Assembly: GCF_932526225.1 (NCBI RefSeq)
Contig: NC_064043.1
Coordinates: 4,517,501-4,581,500 of the forward strand
From: Nematostella vectensis
Lineage: Eukaryota; Cnidaria; Anthozoa; Actiniaria; Edwardsiidae
Length of the DNA: 64,000 nt
Reading direction: 5' to 3'
In this document: one piece after another, positions 48,274 to 60,000 of the stretch
Layout: the number at the start of each line of letters is the position of its first letter
Numbering within the stretch: the first letter of the stretch is position 1
Notes under the pieces: generated by a model
The model's database searches: none
Told to the model about the DNA's origin: nothing
Seen by the model: the letters and a program-made list of their open reading frames with translations, nothing else
Program-made: the position numbers and the translations under genes

Positions 48274-49913
48274 GTCCAGGAAAACAAATCAATCTACAAA
48301 ACAAATGGAGAAAACTAGCTACAATTTTTATTCCATTAATTTGATTTGTTACAATGGTCATTGTGGTAATTTACCATTGTCCATCCATAAAGCACAGCTT
48401 TTATCATTTCCTTTGGCCTTATAAAAGATCCAGGTTCTTGACAAGTACCTGTAAATATCTTATCTGTGTAACCAGAGTAGGGCGAAAACTATGTACCTAT
48501 TGTGCTCAATGTTAGAATTTAGGGACTGATTGTAACCTGATCCCATTATTTACTTTTGCCTGGCCTTTGGTAACCAAGTATAATTGAACCTCAACTTCAG
48601 TATGGCAAGGAAATAAAAAAAAATGCTTTTATATCAATAGCTGAAGGATAACTCTCTCTCCCTCTCTATACACATGAGGGCAACCTCAAAATATCTTTTT
48701 ATGAATTGGCAACTTTCAAGGCCAAATTAGATTTGGTCAAAATTTTTCTATACATAGCTGAAAATATGCTTTTCTTTGCTCGAAAGCTTACCCTAAACAT
48801 TATATATTGTTTTTGTAGTGCTCAAATAATATAGGCAATTAGACTCAAATATAACTGTACTACCATGCAACAAGCAGAATGGTCAGTAATTAAAACACCC
48901 TTAGTTTGTCATAGATGCATCACCAACAGGTAATAAACTGACGACCAACAAGTTTTGAGGGTTGGTAATGAAGGGTTAAGTTTCAAGCAAAGCAATATGC
49001 TTTTTCTGCTATTTAAGGGGAATTTAGAATTTACACTTCTGCTGGATAGAGAAAAATACCCTTCAGCACTTTTTGACACCAAGAAAATGATTGAATCAAA
49101 ACTATTTCCCATACCGTATATTTAGCTATTGACAACCCTAAGATGTGATTATAGATATTATTTTCTATATCCAGGTTCCACTGTAGTAAAATTGATCTTA
49201 AAAAATAGAACCCTGAACTCAATCTTTTTGATTTGGTCATTAGTTGCCTAGGCAAGCAATCAAGAGACAATTCTGAAACTATAAATCCAATTTCTAAAAT
49301 ACAAACAAAACTATATTGTTGTTAAGCCATTTGTCGAAATTTGGCTATTTTTTCTACATTCTACACCTAAACAATATGCTATGCAGACTAAATTCCACTT
49401 AGAAGTTTGATTAAGTTAGATAGCTTAAAATAGATTTCATATTTGTTTTATAATCAAATTTAGCAGCACCTAAATGGGAAGCAAAAATGTACTCAACTGT
49501 TAAAAATAGCAGAAGAAACTAATATTTGTTCTTCATCACCCGAAATTGAACCCTAAATTGCCAGGAGTTGGTGTTCAGCTTGAAAAGGCTTTGACCATGA
49601 AGACAACAAAGATAAGAGAAAAAAAATGACAAGGTTGATGAAAATGTGGGAGAGGAAGATTATGAAAAAGGGGCTGGGGTTATTAATACCAGGCGAAGTA
49701 GTGTTACAACAAGAGAAGGGGTATTTGTTTCTAAGGGTTTTAAGAAACTGCACGTGCTCCCCATGACTCCACTATAGACTTTCCCTTTCTGTGAGATCAG
49801 GGAATCAAGTATCATTTATAATCTGCGGTCCTTCTACTGCCAGACGCACAGGCATTTGTACTATTTACTCAGCCACCCTGAACTTACAGGTTCCGATTCC
49901 ATAATAAATTTGA

Positions 49914-49919
49914 TTTATT
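49914..49919 (-). promoter_or_regulatory. Poly(A) signal of FBXL14
   Basis: TTTATT on the plus strand reads AATAAA on the minus strand, about 105 bases beyond the FBXL14 stop codon. Confidence 0.5.
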
Positions 49920-50023
49920 AAAAAAGAGAAATAAAACCGGCTATTATCTTATGGTTCGTTTGCTCCACGTGCTTGTTAAGATTGCTAGTATTCACGTTAT
50001 TCTACAAGCCGCTCGGCTTTCTG

Positions 50024-51220
50024 CTATCTCTGCCACAGGCCAAGGTTTAAAACTCTTAGCTTTGGCAAATGCATTAGTTTCTCTAGGCCACATTTAGTGA
50101 CTTTAGTACAACCATATAAGTCAATGTTCGTGATACAAATCAAATTACTTGCTATTGATGCAATGCTCTGGTCCGTGATTTGAGTACACTGACCAATATT
50201 CAGTACGCGAAGCTCACGAAGATGGCGGGAAATTTTACACAGTCCTTGGTCTGTTATATGCGAAGAATTTAGTCCAAGATTTTGCAAATGATTAAGTCCG
50301 CTAGAAATATGATTTAACGCCACATCTCCTATTTTATCGCAAAAGCTAACGTCCAAACAAACAAGATTTAGTCCTCCTACGGCGAGATGCGCGATGCCCT
50401 CGTTGTTTACTCCTTCGCACGATCGAAGGTTTAGTTCGCGAAGGCTGCGTAAGGTAGCGAGATGCGCGAGCCCAGCCCCTGAAATCCCACAACAGAAGCT
50501 CAAATTCAAGCATTCTAGGTTGATAAGGCCTTTCGAGATGTGCCTAAGAGCGTTATCAGTGATTTTCTGACAGTCTTGTAAACACAAGGTAGTTAAATTC
50601 TTGTTTCCGTGCGCATTGATGTTGTTCGAAAGACCCGAAAGATGAAGTATACCGGCGTCCGAGATATGTCGACAACTCCGTAGATTCAGATGCTTCAGCT
50701 TGACTAAACCCCAAGAACACAATAACAATCCTGTATTTGTAATATTACAGCATCCAGCCAGGTCTAAGAACTCCAGATTCTTTAGAAAATCGGCGATCTT
50801 TCCGAGACTCGAGTCTGTGATTTGTTTACACAGACTCAGGTCTAATACTGTCAGAGTGGGGAGATATTTCACGAAAGCATGCCCGATACTAGTGTCCGTA
50901 ACGTTGTAACACCCTTTAAGGTTCAAACTCTCAATACAAGACAAGCTCTGCACCACAAAGCTCAGGCTTTTCTTTAAACTCAAAATCCGAATTTTCCTGA
51001 TCCCACGTTTAGCAAGTGAAGGAAACAAGAAGGGATTTGATCGACGCAAGTGAAGTCTTGCCTGTACTCCTCGCCACACAATTCGACTATACGCAGCGTC
51101 CCTCCATTTCGTACAGACCTGAGCCACTCTTCCCTTATCCCTGACGCTTAAATAAGCAAATATTAAAGCCAGAATCTCTGGAAATAGGCAGTGGATTGTC
51201 ATCTCAAACTGGCCTTTCAT
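50024..51220 (-). CDS. FBXL14: F-box/LRR protein 14 (SCF substrate receptor)
   Basis: A single uninterrupted 398-codon frame. Residues about 7-50 form the F-box (CLFPEILALIFAYLSVRDKG, QVCTKWRDA), which binds SKP1 in SCF ubiquitin ligases. Then LHLRRSNPFLFPSL and about eleven cysteine-containing leucine-rich repeats follow, with repeated LNL..C..ITD motifs, to the C-terminal LRVLNLGLWQ. This is the FBXL14/Partner-of-paired family almost end to end; vertebrate FBXL14 targets Snail-family and other transcription factors. The tail stops two residues after GLW, shorter than the human tail as I recall it. Met7 (51202) lines up better with the usual family start than Met1, so either may be used. The absence of introns contrasts with its neighbours. 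Confidence 0.96.
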   Translation of the reverse strand: MKGQFEMTIHCLFPEILALIFAYLSVRDKGRVAQVCTKWRDAAYSRIVWRGVQARLHLRRSNPFLFPSLAKRGIRKIRILSLKKSLSFVVQSLSCIESLNLKGCYNVTDTSIGHAFVKYLPTLTVLDLSLCKQITDSSLGKIADFLKNLEFLDLAGCCNITNTGLLLCSWGLVKLKHLNLRSCRHISDAGILHLSGLSNNINAHGNKNLTTLCLQDCQKITDNALRHISKGLINLECLNLSFCCGISGAGLAHLATLRSLRELNLRSCEGVNNEGIAHLAVGGLNLVCLDVSFCDKIGDVALNHISSGLNHLQNLGLNSSHITDQGLCKISRHLRELRVLNIGQCTQITDQSIASIASNLICITNIDLYGCTKVTKCGLEKLMHLPKLRVLNLGLWQR

Positions 51221-52369
51221 GTTGAAGACTTTTCGCGCACAAAGCGCCCGTTGGAAAATCGCTCAAGCATTTCAATACTCTTGGGACCTTTGTTAACAAG
51301 TCACGTGATCTTCAGGATGACTGGATTTGGGCAACAATGGATATTGATATTGACAGCAGGGGAGTATGGATTGAGCTATAAGAAATTTAGACCGTGGGAT
51401 GAAGATCGATCACAGTAACCCAGCAGTACCAAGCAAGCTCTTGCGAAATTCTTCGAATCTCAAAGAATGTTTAATCAAACGGCCGTCACGTTGACTGTGA
51501 CCTATATATCCTTAGAGCCATTGAGTCCAATAAAACAAATTTGCATAATACCACGAAGATAAGAAAAAGCGAAACCTTTAAATCCAATGGCAGGGGAGTT
51601 GAACACCTACAGAACCGGGAGATGAAAAGACATTTTTTTCACCATTTATCACAATAACGACAGTCGACGACAACCCCCAACTGAGCTTTTTTTCTGGTCC
51701 GTGACTTGCACGATCAAAGGTTAGTCAATGATTCATAAGTAGAGTTTGCAGAGACAGGTAGAACTCGAAGTATTGGCTCAGCTGTTGGTGGCCTTTTGAT
51801 ATAAAAGCGCTGACTTTTTATCAAAAGAGCAATAGCCGTCAATCTGTCTCGGAAATAAAAGCACATCCGGGTACTCCTGGAATTAGCTCTTCCATTAGAC
51901 TAAACACCCAACAAACTGCTTCAAGAATAGGAAACACTTGTTTCGCACAAGTTAATTAAGAAACTTACGCCAAACTGGTGTGAAGACAAAAAGGCGCGCT
52001 TATCTGGAGCAAGTTCGAATATTTATAGCACACCTCAGCATTTCTGTGAAAGAAACTGAGATTCAACTGCAAGACACATATCTTGTCAATAGCAGCTTTT
52101 AAAATTCTATTTATAAATTGCATAAAATTGTTTAGAAACATATGATGTTTAGTATTTGTTTATCACGCACATTATTTCATCGATTTTCAGTGGTAGAAAA
52201 TAAATGGCCCTTGAAGTACCTTCTATATGTTTCTATCCTGCTCGTAGCTCGAACCTCCGATAAACCAATAAATACTGGAAACTGGAGGTTCGATAGTGTT
52301 TGTTTTTTTATCAGATTAATCTTGGATTTCCACTGCATCTTTACACGTTTCTTCACAACGCGCATATGA
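51221..52369. other. Upstream region of FBXL14
   Basis: About 1.1 kb of AT-rich sequence with no supported gene. The FBXL14 promoter must lie at its left edge, but I see no clear TATA or initiator arrangement. TCACGTGA at 51301-51308 is an E-box-type palindrome about 80 bases upstream. Confidence 0.4.
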
Positions 52370-53230
52370 ATAAGTAGAAGTGAGTCACCTGATAGATCCG
52401 CGCACGTAAGCTTTCACAGCGCACGTATGAATATTGAAGTGAGTCACGTGATATTTCCCGCGGACATAAGTTCACACTGCGCACTTATGAATATATTAGA
52501 AGGGAGTAACGTGATATTCACCGCGCACGTAAGTTCACACTGCGCACTAATGAATAAAGGAAAAGGGAGTCACGTGATATTCACCGCGCACGTTAATCAC
52601 ACTGCGCACGTAGATTTGATAGTTACTTGGCAGCCTTGTTCTTGTATGCTCACTGAGCGAAGTTTTAAGTATGCCTGAGGACTGAGTCAAGCCTCATCGC
52701 GTACAAGCCTCACACGGCGCACATATGGCGATCCAGGTGATAGCCCAACCCCCTCCCCCCTGTGGTCCGCCAGTCTGTGGCATTTTGGACGCGCGCGCAA
52801 CCTCGTGAAAACGGTCTTTTGATCACTAGCGCATGTAGATGCACATCGCGTAGCAAAGAATGAATACGAAGAATCAAGTAGTGATGATCTCCCGCGCACT
52901 TCTGCTCACAAGGCTGGTTTCGATAAGTATACCCGAAAAGCGAGTTTTATAGAAGTACCGCGCACGTATGCGAAATATAGCTACCGTGCCACAGGCTTTC
53001 ATGGCGCAAAATGGCGAATACCAGTCAAGCAATAGGTCCGTATGTTTTGTGCAATCCGCCCGCGCATACCGTTTGGAGTGTGTTACGTGACGGTTGTTGC
53101 TCACTTATCCGTCCACCATTGAGCACCGAGCACAGGGTGCATAACCGTGAACGTAGGTTAAAGTTCCATGTGACCGGACACGTATGCTCACATCACAAGA
53201 TCAGTGCGGTTAACGTGAAAATATTCGGGC
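52370..53230. repeat. Degenerate array rich in GCGCACGTA motifs
   Basis: Four fairly regular 60-70 base units at 52370-52620 each contain GAGTCACGTGATATT-like and CGCGCACGTAAGTTCACACT-like blocks followed by GCGCAC.TATGAATA. Further scattered GCGCAC..A motifs occur to about 53200. It is non-coding. Confidence 0.75.
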
Positions 53231-53239
53231 TAATATTCG

Positions 53240-56200
53240 AATTAGTCTTATACTATTTTGTTGTAAATTCTATTGTTTAATTAAAGTCTAAGGCTAGATT
53301 TCGCGCAAGCAATATCAATATCCGTGATCCATAATTGCTACTATCTCCAAGATTCGTGGACAAGGATACTTGATGGTACATCGTGACTATGCTCACAAAC
53401 ATTTTTTTCCCCTTTTTTTTTCACCACCTTATTGAATCGTGTTGATCAGGTTGTGCAGGAGGTATACTATGTGAATCTTAAAAGTTACTTTCCAAACCTG
53501 GATCTGTTCTCATTTACGCGTTGTTTGCTTAGATATTTGATGCTTGCAATGCGGGCTACGACACCTGGATTCTCCGAGTACAACCATTTTTGAATAGGTG
53601 TATCAGGCGGAACCGTTGACACTGGCTTGTCATCTCGACTTAACGCAGTCTGCATTCTCGGACAAAATCTATGACTGCGCGCATTCCTCTCGTTTCTCTC
53701 TCTTCCGGTGCCATGATTAATAATAGAATCTGCGTTGATTTGGCTTGGGGGTGGGGGTACAAGAAATATAGGATTGTTTATTTGTGGCCATGACATAAAG
53801 AAGGCGTTACCTATCAATAGAAAAGGAACACGCGAGATTGTCAACAACTGCACCCTTATTCGTTTGTATAAAATGAGGTTAAAGAGGACTATCACGAATA
53901 TTCGAATTATCGCACCCATATTTATTTTAGAAAACATTTATTTCATTAGGATAATTCAGAAGCAAAAATAGAATGTTGTAAGTAAATAAAGTAGACTAAA
54001 ACAATTGAGATTTTTTACTCTTGAATTCACTTGTATTTACCATAGATCATTTTATTTGTGTTTCATTGTAACAGACAGTGGTAAATGGAATACCTTTTAT
54101 TTATTAGAATACACCAAAAACTGACTTTCAATTTGGCAGAGTCGAATACCAGTTTTTTGTGTATTATATTGAATTTATTCTTCTGGTTCACGAACACGAC
54201 TATTCAGGCTTTTTGTATTTATTTTTATTTATTAGAGGTACAATAAGCACCTATGAAAGCTTGAGTGAGTGGCCTTTATTTCTTGTTTCTCTTGTTTTAC
54301 ACTCCTTTGCTTAGGTGGTCGGCTTCCTTTGGAGCTACACACCTGCCGCTAAATGCGGCACTGTAAATGCTGCATTGATTTAGCCGACAACCCTGGGTGT
54401 TCTGAGACCACAGGCAACCACGGCTTCTAGCAGGTGTACCGTATACCGCCACACGTGTATAACCTACAGCGAGTTTGGCACCGCTGAGAGGAAACTATGG
54501 GTTGGACTTGCAAGAAACCGGATAATTATATGCGAGCACTTGCGAGCAGCAGCAAAATATTGCGAGCAATTAGGAAATTTGCCTTCGATTTGCGAATAAA
54601 TCCGTAAATACGAATTCGAGCATTCAATCACTCATCAATCATGATTGCCTTTTTATGGCGAGCGCAAAATTTTGGGGAACCATTCGAGGACCACTTGTTT
54701 TTCGCCGCTCGGATTTCCGGATTCAGTGCTAAGACCCTTCTTTAGCTTTGATTCCCATAAAAAGTATTTTTCTCCTTTATTTTCCGATAAGGACATGTGA
54801 TTAAAATTTCATTCCAATTTCCAGTCACTTCAAACGGTAAACTTTGTTGGTTGTCATTGTTGTTGTGCGGACCCTACCCTGGGCACCATGCAGGTATTCT
54901 GGCTTAGCAGCGCCGCAGAACAAACCTCTACTGCCTTGTTACATGTCTATGGTTCAGTTAAGACTAGCACAGTGAGTGAGGGAGTGGTTGGCCTAAAGGG
55001 CCGATCCTAGCCTTGTGTTCGTGTAACACTTGTTGCCATTCAATTCTTTTTCACCAGAACGTTCGCTTTGGTGGAGCGCTTTGTTATTGCCCGATTGAGA
55101 TTGATAGCTTGTCGTTTGTTTGGTTCGTTTCAATCGGCAGGACTTGTAGTCTTATCGATTTGAAGTAGCGCTCGAGTGTGGTTTTATCGCCTTTCAGCCG
55201 TTCAGGGACTCTTAGAGATACTCATCAAATTATTAACTGCCGTTTATGCCCTCGTAGTGAGCTTGACTTTACGCACATTGCAGCTAATGCTATGACAACT
55301 TTACTAAATCGCCACTGCAGCTCACTGCATAAACGGAAACCTACCTCCACCTACAACGCACCTTCTCTTTTCCCCTCCTTACTAACGAGCCCACGAAAGG
55401 TTAACCGATGGGGTACCTGGTCCCAGGGTGTTTAATCACAAAAAATGATATTATTTTTTGCAGTGTTTGCATTTTATTGTTCGAGCTAAAAATACATGAA
55501 TTTAGCCTACGAGATCTTGTCGCTTGACCTCGCGATAACGTAGGACCGAAGGAAATTACACCATCATTCAGTGTAACCCTGACACGCTAAATCATTTGCT
55601 AGTCCTGTCTCTCGCTACGATAACGGCAGTGTTTGTCAATTACTCATATGCTCTTTTCTGTTGATTTTTCTCCCGTCATTTTTTTTACACCGCCCGGTTC
55701 TGTTTTCTTTAGCGATAAAATGTCGAATTCCGGTGACGAATCGTGATTTTATTCCACAGTGCTCAACCCGTCTTTCAACAAAAATCAAGGTTTCAGACAG
55801 TCGTTCTTTCAAAGAACTATTTGATTACTGCCAAATATGGGCCTTGGTTAACAGAAAACTAACAGGCCTTGGCGACGCTGTCCTCATGCGTGAAATCCAA
55901 ACCAATCGGGCATATCCTCTCTGTGCTCACTCCGCAGTGATACTAGCCCTATGAGTAAACACTTCGTCACGACCGGGACAGAAGCCTCAAAGTCCGGCAC
56001 AGGAATCCACAGTTTGGTGTTCGACGTCGCGTTATTTCGCCCGCGGGGTTGAATTAGTTGAATTCTGGGCGTGCAAGAGCGAGTTTCTTTCAGCAGGACT
56101 AGCCATCTGATAACAATATGGACAAAGCAGCAAGAAGTTCATACGATACTGCAGCAAACGGAGATGACTGGCAAGAGAGCGAGAGTGGGGTTAGTATACA

Positions 56201-57072
56201 CGGCCTTTGCGCGCTGCTGTGGGTTGCTCTTGGCCGTTGAGGTTCGCGGCAGGGTCTGTTCATTCGCGCTTGATGCATCTGCTCACTCACAGTCAAGAGT
56301 TTTACTCATCATCCACTTCAGAGATACAACCATTATTCAAAACCCTTGTCCTCTCGTAGGATTATGCACTTAGATATTATTATGATCTTTGGGCGCACGC
56401 TACGTGACCATGACAGTTTGTGACTAGCCGCACCGTTAGACACTTGCATTATTACTAATCAATCCCTTAATGTACCTAATGTACACGATAGATAAACATG
56501 TAGCGTTTATCCCTCCCGTATTGTGTTTACCCAGATATTTCCCATTCCCGTCTATTGACTGCTCAATCCAGTAACCTTTCTTGAAAGATCTAGGAATGCG
56601 AAGCGCGGCCCGTTTACCTTAGGAATTCACGGCGCTAGGAGATCCCCTCGGCTACATCAAATGGCAGATAACTAAAGCGCTTGTTCAGCGTTATAACGGC
56701 ATCAGACACAATTGAGGTCAATCACACTATTTTATCCACTTCCCGGGATCCCCACCGAAAATAATGTGTTTTTAACACGATCGGAACCACCAAAGCGTTA
56801 TTTCCTTTCGCCGTTTGTACAGCCGCGCTTTTACATATCTGCATCTGTGTTTAATAAATAGAAGATGGCCTAAAATTATAGACTGGGTCGGGACCAGGAC
56901 GGGCGTCTACCAATCAGAGCACAGCAGATCCTATATGTACGGCTCCCTCAGTTGTTTATCAAATCATTTATGCACGTGCTAAAACGATTAGTCTCACCCT
57001 TGGAGAAGTGCAATCAGAGGAAAACTTGACAGTACTATTACCCTTGCTTTGTAGACCATTGAAGGAATAACG
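53240..57072. other. Intergenic region upstream of Wnt5
   Basis: About 3.8 kb. A short segment at 54530-54620 (GCGAGCA..GCAAAATATTGCGAGC) resembles one at 45480-45560, suggesting another dispersed repeat. Open frames at 55178-55954 and 56071-56373 have no recognisable similarity. The Wnt5 promoter must lie near the right edge; no core motif stands out. Confidence 0.5.
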
Positions 57073-60000
57073 ATGCGTGTGAGACGACGAACCAGGAATG
57101 TACCCGTAGTACTTCTTGCCATGGTGCTTACCTCGTTTTTCCACGCCGGCCATAGCGTGTGGTGAGTGCGATAAAAAGCGCGCGTTTCTGCAGATCGATT
57201 TCAGCGAAAAAGCGGCACACACTGACGTACTGAAGTGCTGGTGATAGTGTTCGCACCCTGTTGAAAAGTGGTTTGAGCTCACAAGCACTAGCATTACCAC
57301 AAATTCCGCGGTTGTTTGAACCGAAAACATTACCGGCGATAGTTATGCTTTTGAAAATGATTTTTGATCATCGACATCGATTGTAGCCCATTCCGGCTCT
57401 CGCTTATTTGTGTTTAGTCTTGTGATTATCAGGCTATTTGAAGAGCGCCGTGGCAGCAATTGGGGATTTCCTAAACTTCAGCACTCACTTTACCAATTAT
57501 TTGCTAATTCGTTTGTTTTTGCTTAGGTCGGTGAACATACCCCACCAAGCATACATCATCAGTGTTCAGCCGGGCTTGTGTATGAACCTTGGTGGATTGA
57601 CCAGAGAACAGATAGACCTCTGCCAGAAAAACATAGACCACATGGCGAGCGTCGGCCTGGGCGCAAAGATGGCTATTCAAGAGTGTCAATTTCAGTATCA
57701 GTACGAGAAATGGAACTGTTCCATCCCAGACGCAGAGAAGAGTTCCCTTTTTGAGCGAATCACGTCAAAGGATGTTGGTGAGTTCCGTTTTCCTGATCTC
57801 CTCTTCATTCGCACCCCATAACACTCCACTGCACAAAACACAAGTATTTTCACGTGATTACTACATCTACCTGGAAGACCGGTGTATTTAATTTTAATTG
57901 TGTTGAACTCAAGGACAATTTTAATAGGAGTAGTCGTCGCTAATCTAATAAAAGATGTGCAGTCCTTGTTTAACCGAATCGATGCAAAAAAGTTTTCGCA
58001 TCATCCAGCCTTTTGAAGTAGACAGAATTGGTTATGACTTCTTTAAAAATGTACTTAAAATGAAATTAACTTTACAGCATAGACAATACGTACGTGCTCT
58101 TAAGATCATCAAACCACAAAACGAAGGCATATAACATTACATAAACCACAGATGATTAAAACTAGCTCAGCGTGAATATCGGCACCTTTCCGCACTGTCT
58201 GCGCCAGTTTAAATAGTCATTTTTTTTATTGCAATAGCACAGCTAGACATTTGACCTTGATACCTAGCTTTCAGGTAAAAATGAAAATATAATTTTAGTG
58301 AAAACGTAGCTCTTTGTGGCCCCCTTTTTGTGTTACCTCACATTACCCCGAATTTACCCGCTCCTACTAAGAAATCTAAACGAATTTGAACTATAACACC
58401 GTGATTCAACAACTTTCTCATTTAATTCTTTATTGAAAATCATTCCCTCTGGTTTCCATGACCTACCAAACGACTACAAGCACAAAGTAAAACACGAGAT
58501 CACTTGCACACCGAGTTAAGACATGCTCATACTAGCCTTTTTCCTTCTCAATTGTAAAAGTCAGTTATCATGTTTTGTTATTCTGGCTAGACTGTCATGC
58601 CCATATACTGCGTAATATTCTGCTCATAACCGAACCGATTAGGTCTTCATTTTCGCTATGTGTTTTTTATAGTGCGGGTTGAGCTTCTTGCAAGTGCCAC
58701 AGCGGCGACAAGAAACAGTTACATTTAAACAGCCCAGACTTTCTTGTAACTGCGGTAGATCGACATGACTTTTATGCTGAGTCCCGAGCTAGAGGCACAT
58801 TCTTGCCATTGTTTTCCAACCTCCAAACATCCCGTGGAAGGCCGACCTGATAGGATTAGGATGTTTTTTTTGCTATTCTAAGGACCTAACCGCCTCTGTA
58901 GATCCGGAATTCACAAGAGTGTACGGAATCGTCGCAAGTTTATAAACTACTGGATATAAGGGTTATTATCCGCTAAGCTACCGTCACGACACGTCAAAAA
59001 GCATTCATTAGAAGTGTAATCCTTTAATTTGTGTTTGCCCGAGATATTTGTTACGGTCTTATAAAAATCAAAAGATTATAGTCATTTTGCTAATTTTTTA
59101 CTTGCGCGTTTAAATGCAATTTGGAAATTCTAAATCTTGTGATCGTAACAGAATATATTTAGTGATTCGCATCGTCGATTTTTATATTTACAGATTAAAC
59201 AGTTCTTATCTCGTCTCTGCGCTTCTTTAGATATCGATAACGGCGTCAGATTTGCTGATGCGTTTGGCTTTTGCTAACGAAGTTATGTAACTAAGCACAG
59301 TATTATACTGTAACATCTCATACGTGACAAAGACTGTAGATCTACGAAGCTTACTTAAACGACTTCGGCGTCGTCGGCTTGTAAACATATTGTGGTTTTC
59401 GGTCCACTTTGTCTGTAATGTGAGGTGAGACCTTAGTTTAGTCTATATGTCATGCCTACCGCCACTGCAAATTTGAATTTGTTGTCTTGACGGTAACATA
59501 CCCGCTAATGAGAGTTCCATGAGGCCATTGTTCGCTTTGTGCTTTGGACAGAAACTGCAAAAAACATTGCATTGTTTGTACACATTTACAGAGATACTCA
59601 TTATTACTCAAGGCTATGAGCTATTAAAATACAGGAGAATAATCTAAACCATAATTCCATGCATTGTACTGGGTATATATTTATTTTTTTATTGCTGCTT
59701 TTTCTTTGTATGATAATTTACCCACTATTTGGCCGATTTTGTGACTTATTTCTCGCTATTTTTACGAAGAACCACATTTTCCAGAGCATATATGCATTGT
59801 ATGTCCTTAAAAAAAGTTAAAGAACCTCTTGACCTGACCATCTACCGAAACACACTGTTGATCCACACAGTTTTCCTCTTTCGTTATGTAATTTGGTGCC
59901 GTTTTCCTTGTCTTGGCCAATCAGCATGACACCTAATCACGGAAGAATTGGTAAGATGCTTATGAGATCTATCCTGAACAAAGCAGTTAAGATATTTTTA

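Larger units (their letters stand above)
46888..49913. other. Gene-poor stretch downstream of FBXL14
   Basis: AT-rich, with two notable hairpins (48060-48160 and 48225-48273) described separately. No exon could be supported. The right end should include the FBXL14 transcript's cleavage region. Confidence 0.55.

Noticed and set aside
55178-56373. Open frames upstream of Wnt5 as a possible extra gene
   Set aside because: Short, in different frames, without recognisable domains or consistent splice signals.
57438-57821. Frame starting at 57438 as the Wnt5 first exon
   Set aside because: It reads through intron sequence. A better model has a signal-peptide exon at 57073-57161 spliced to the acceptor at 57526, with matching phase.
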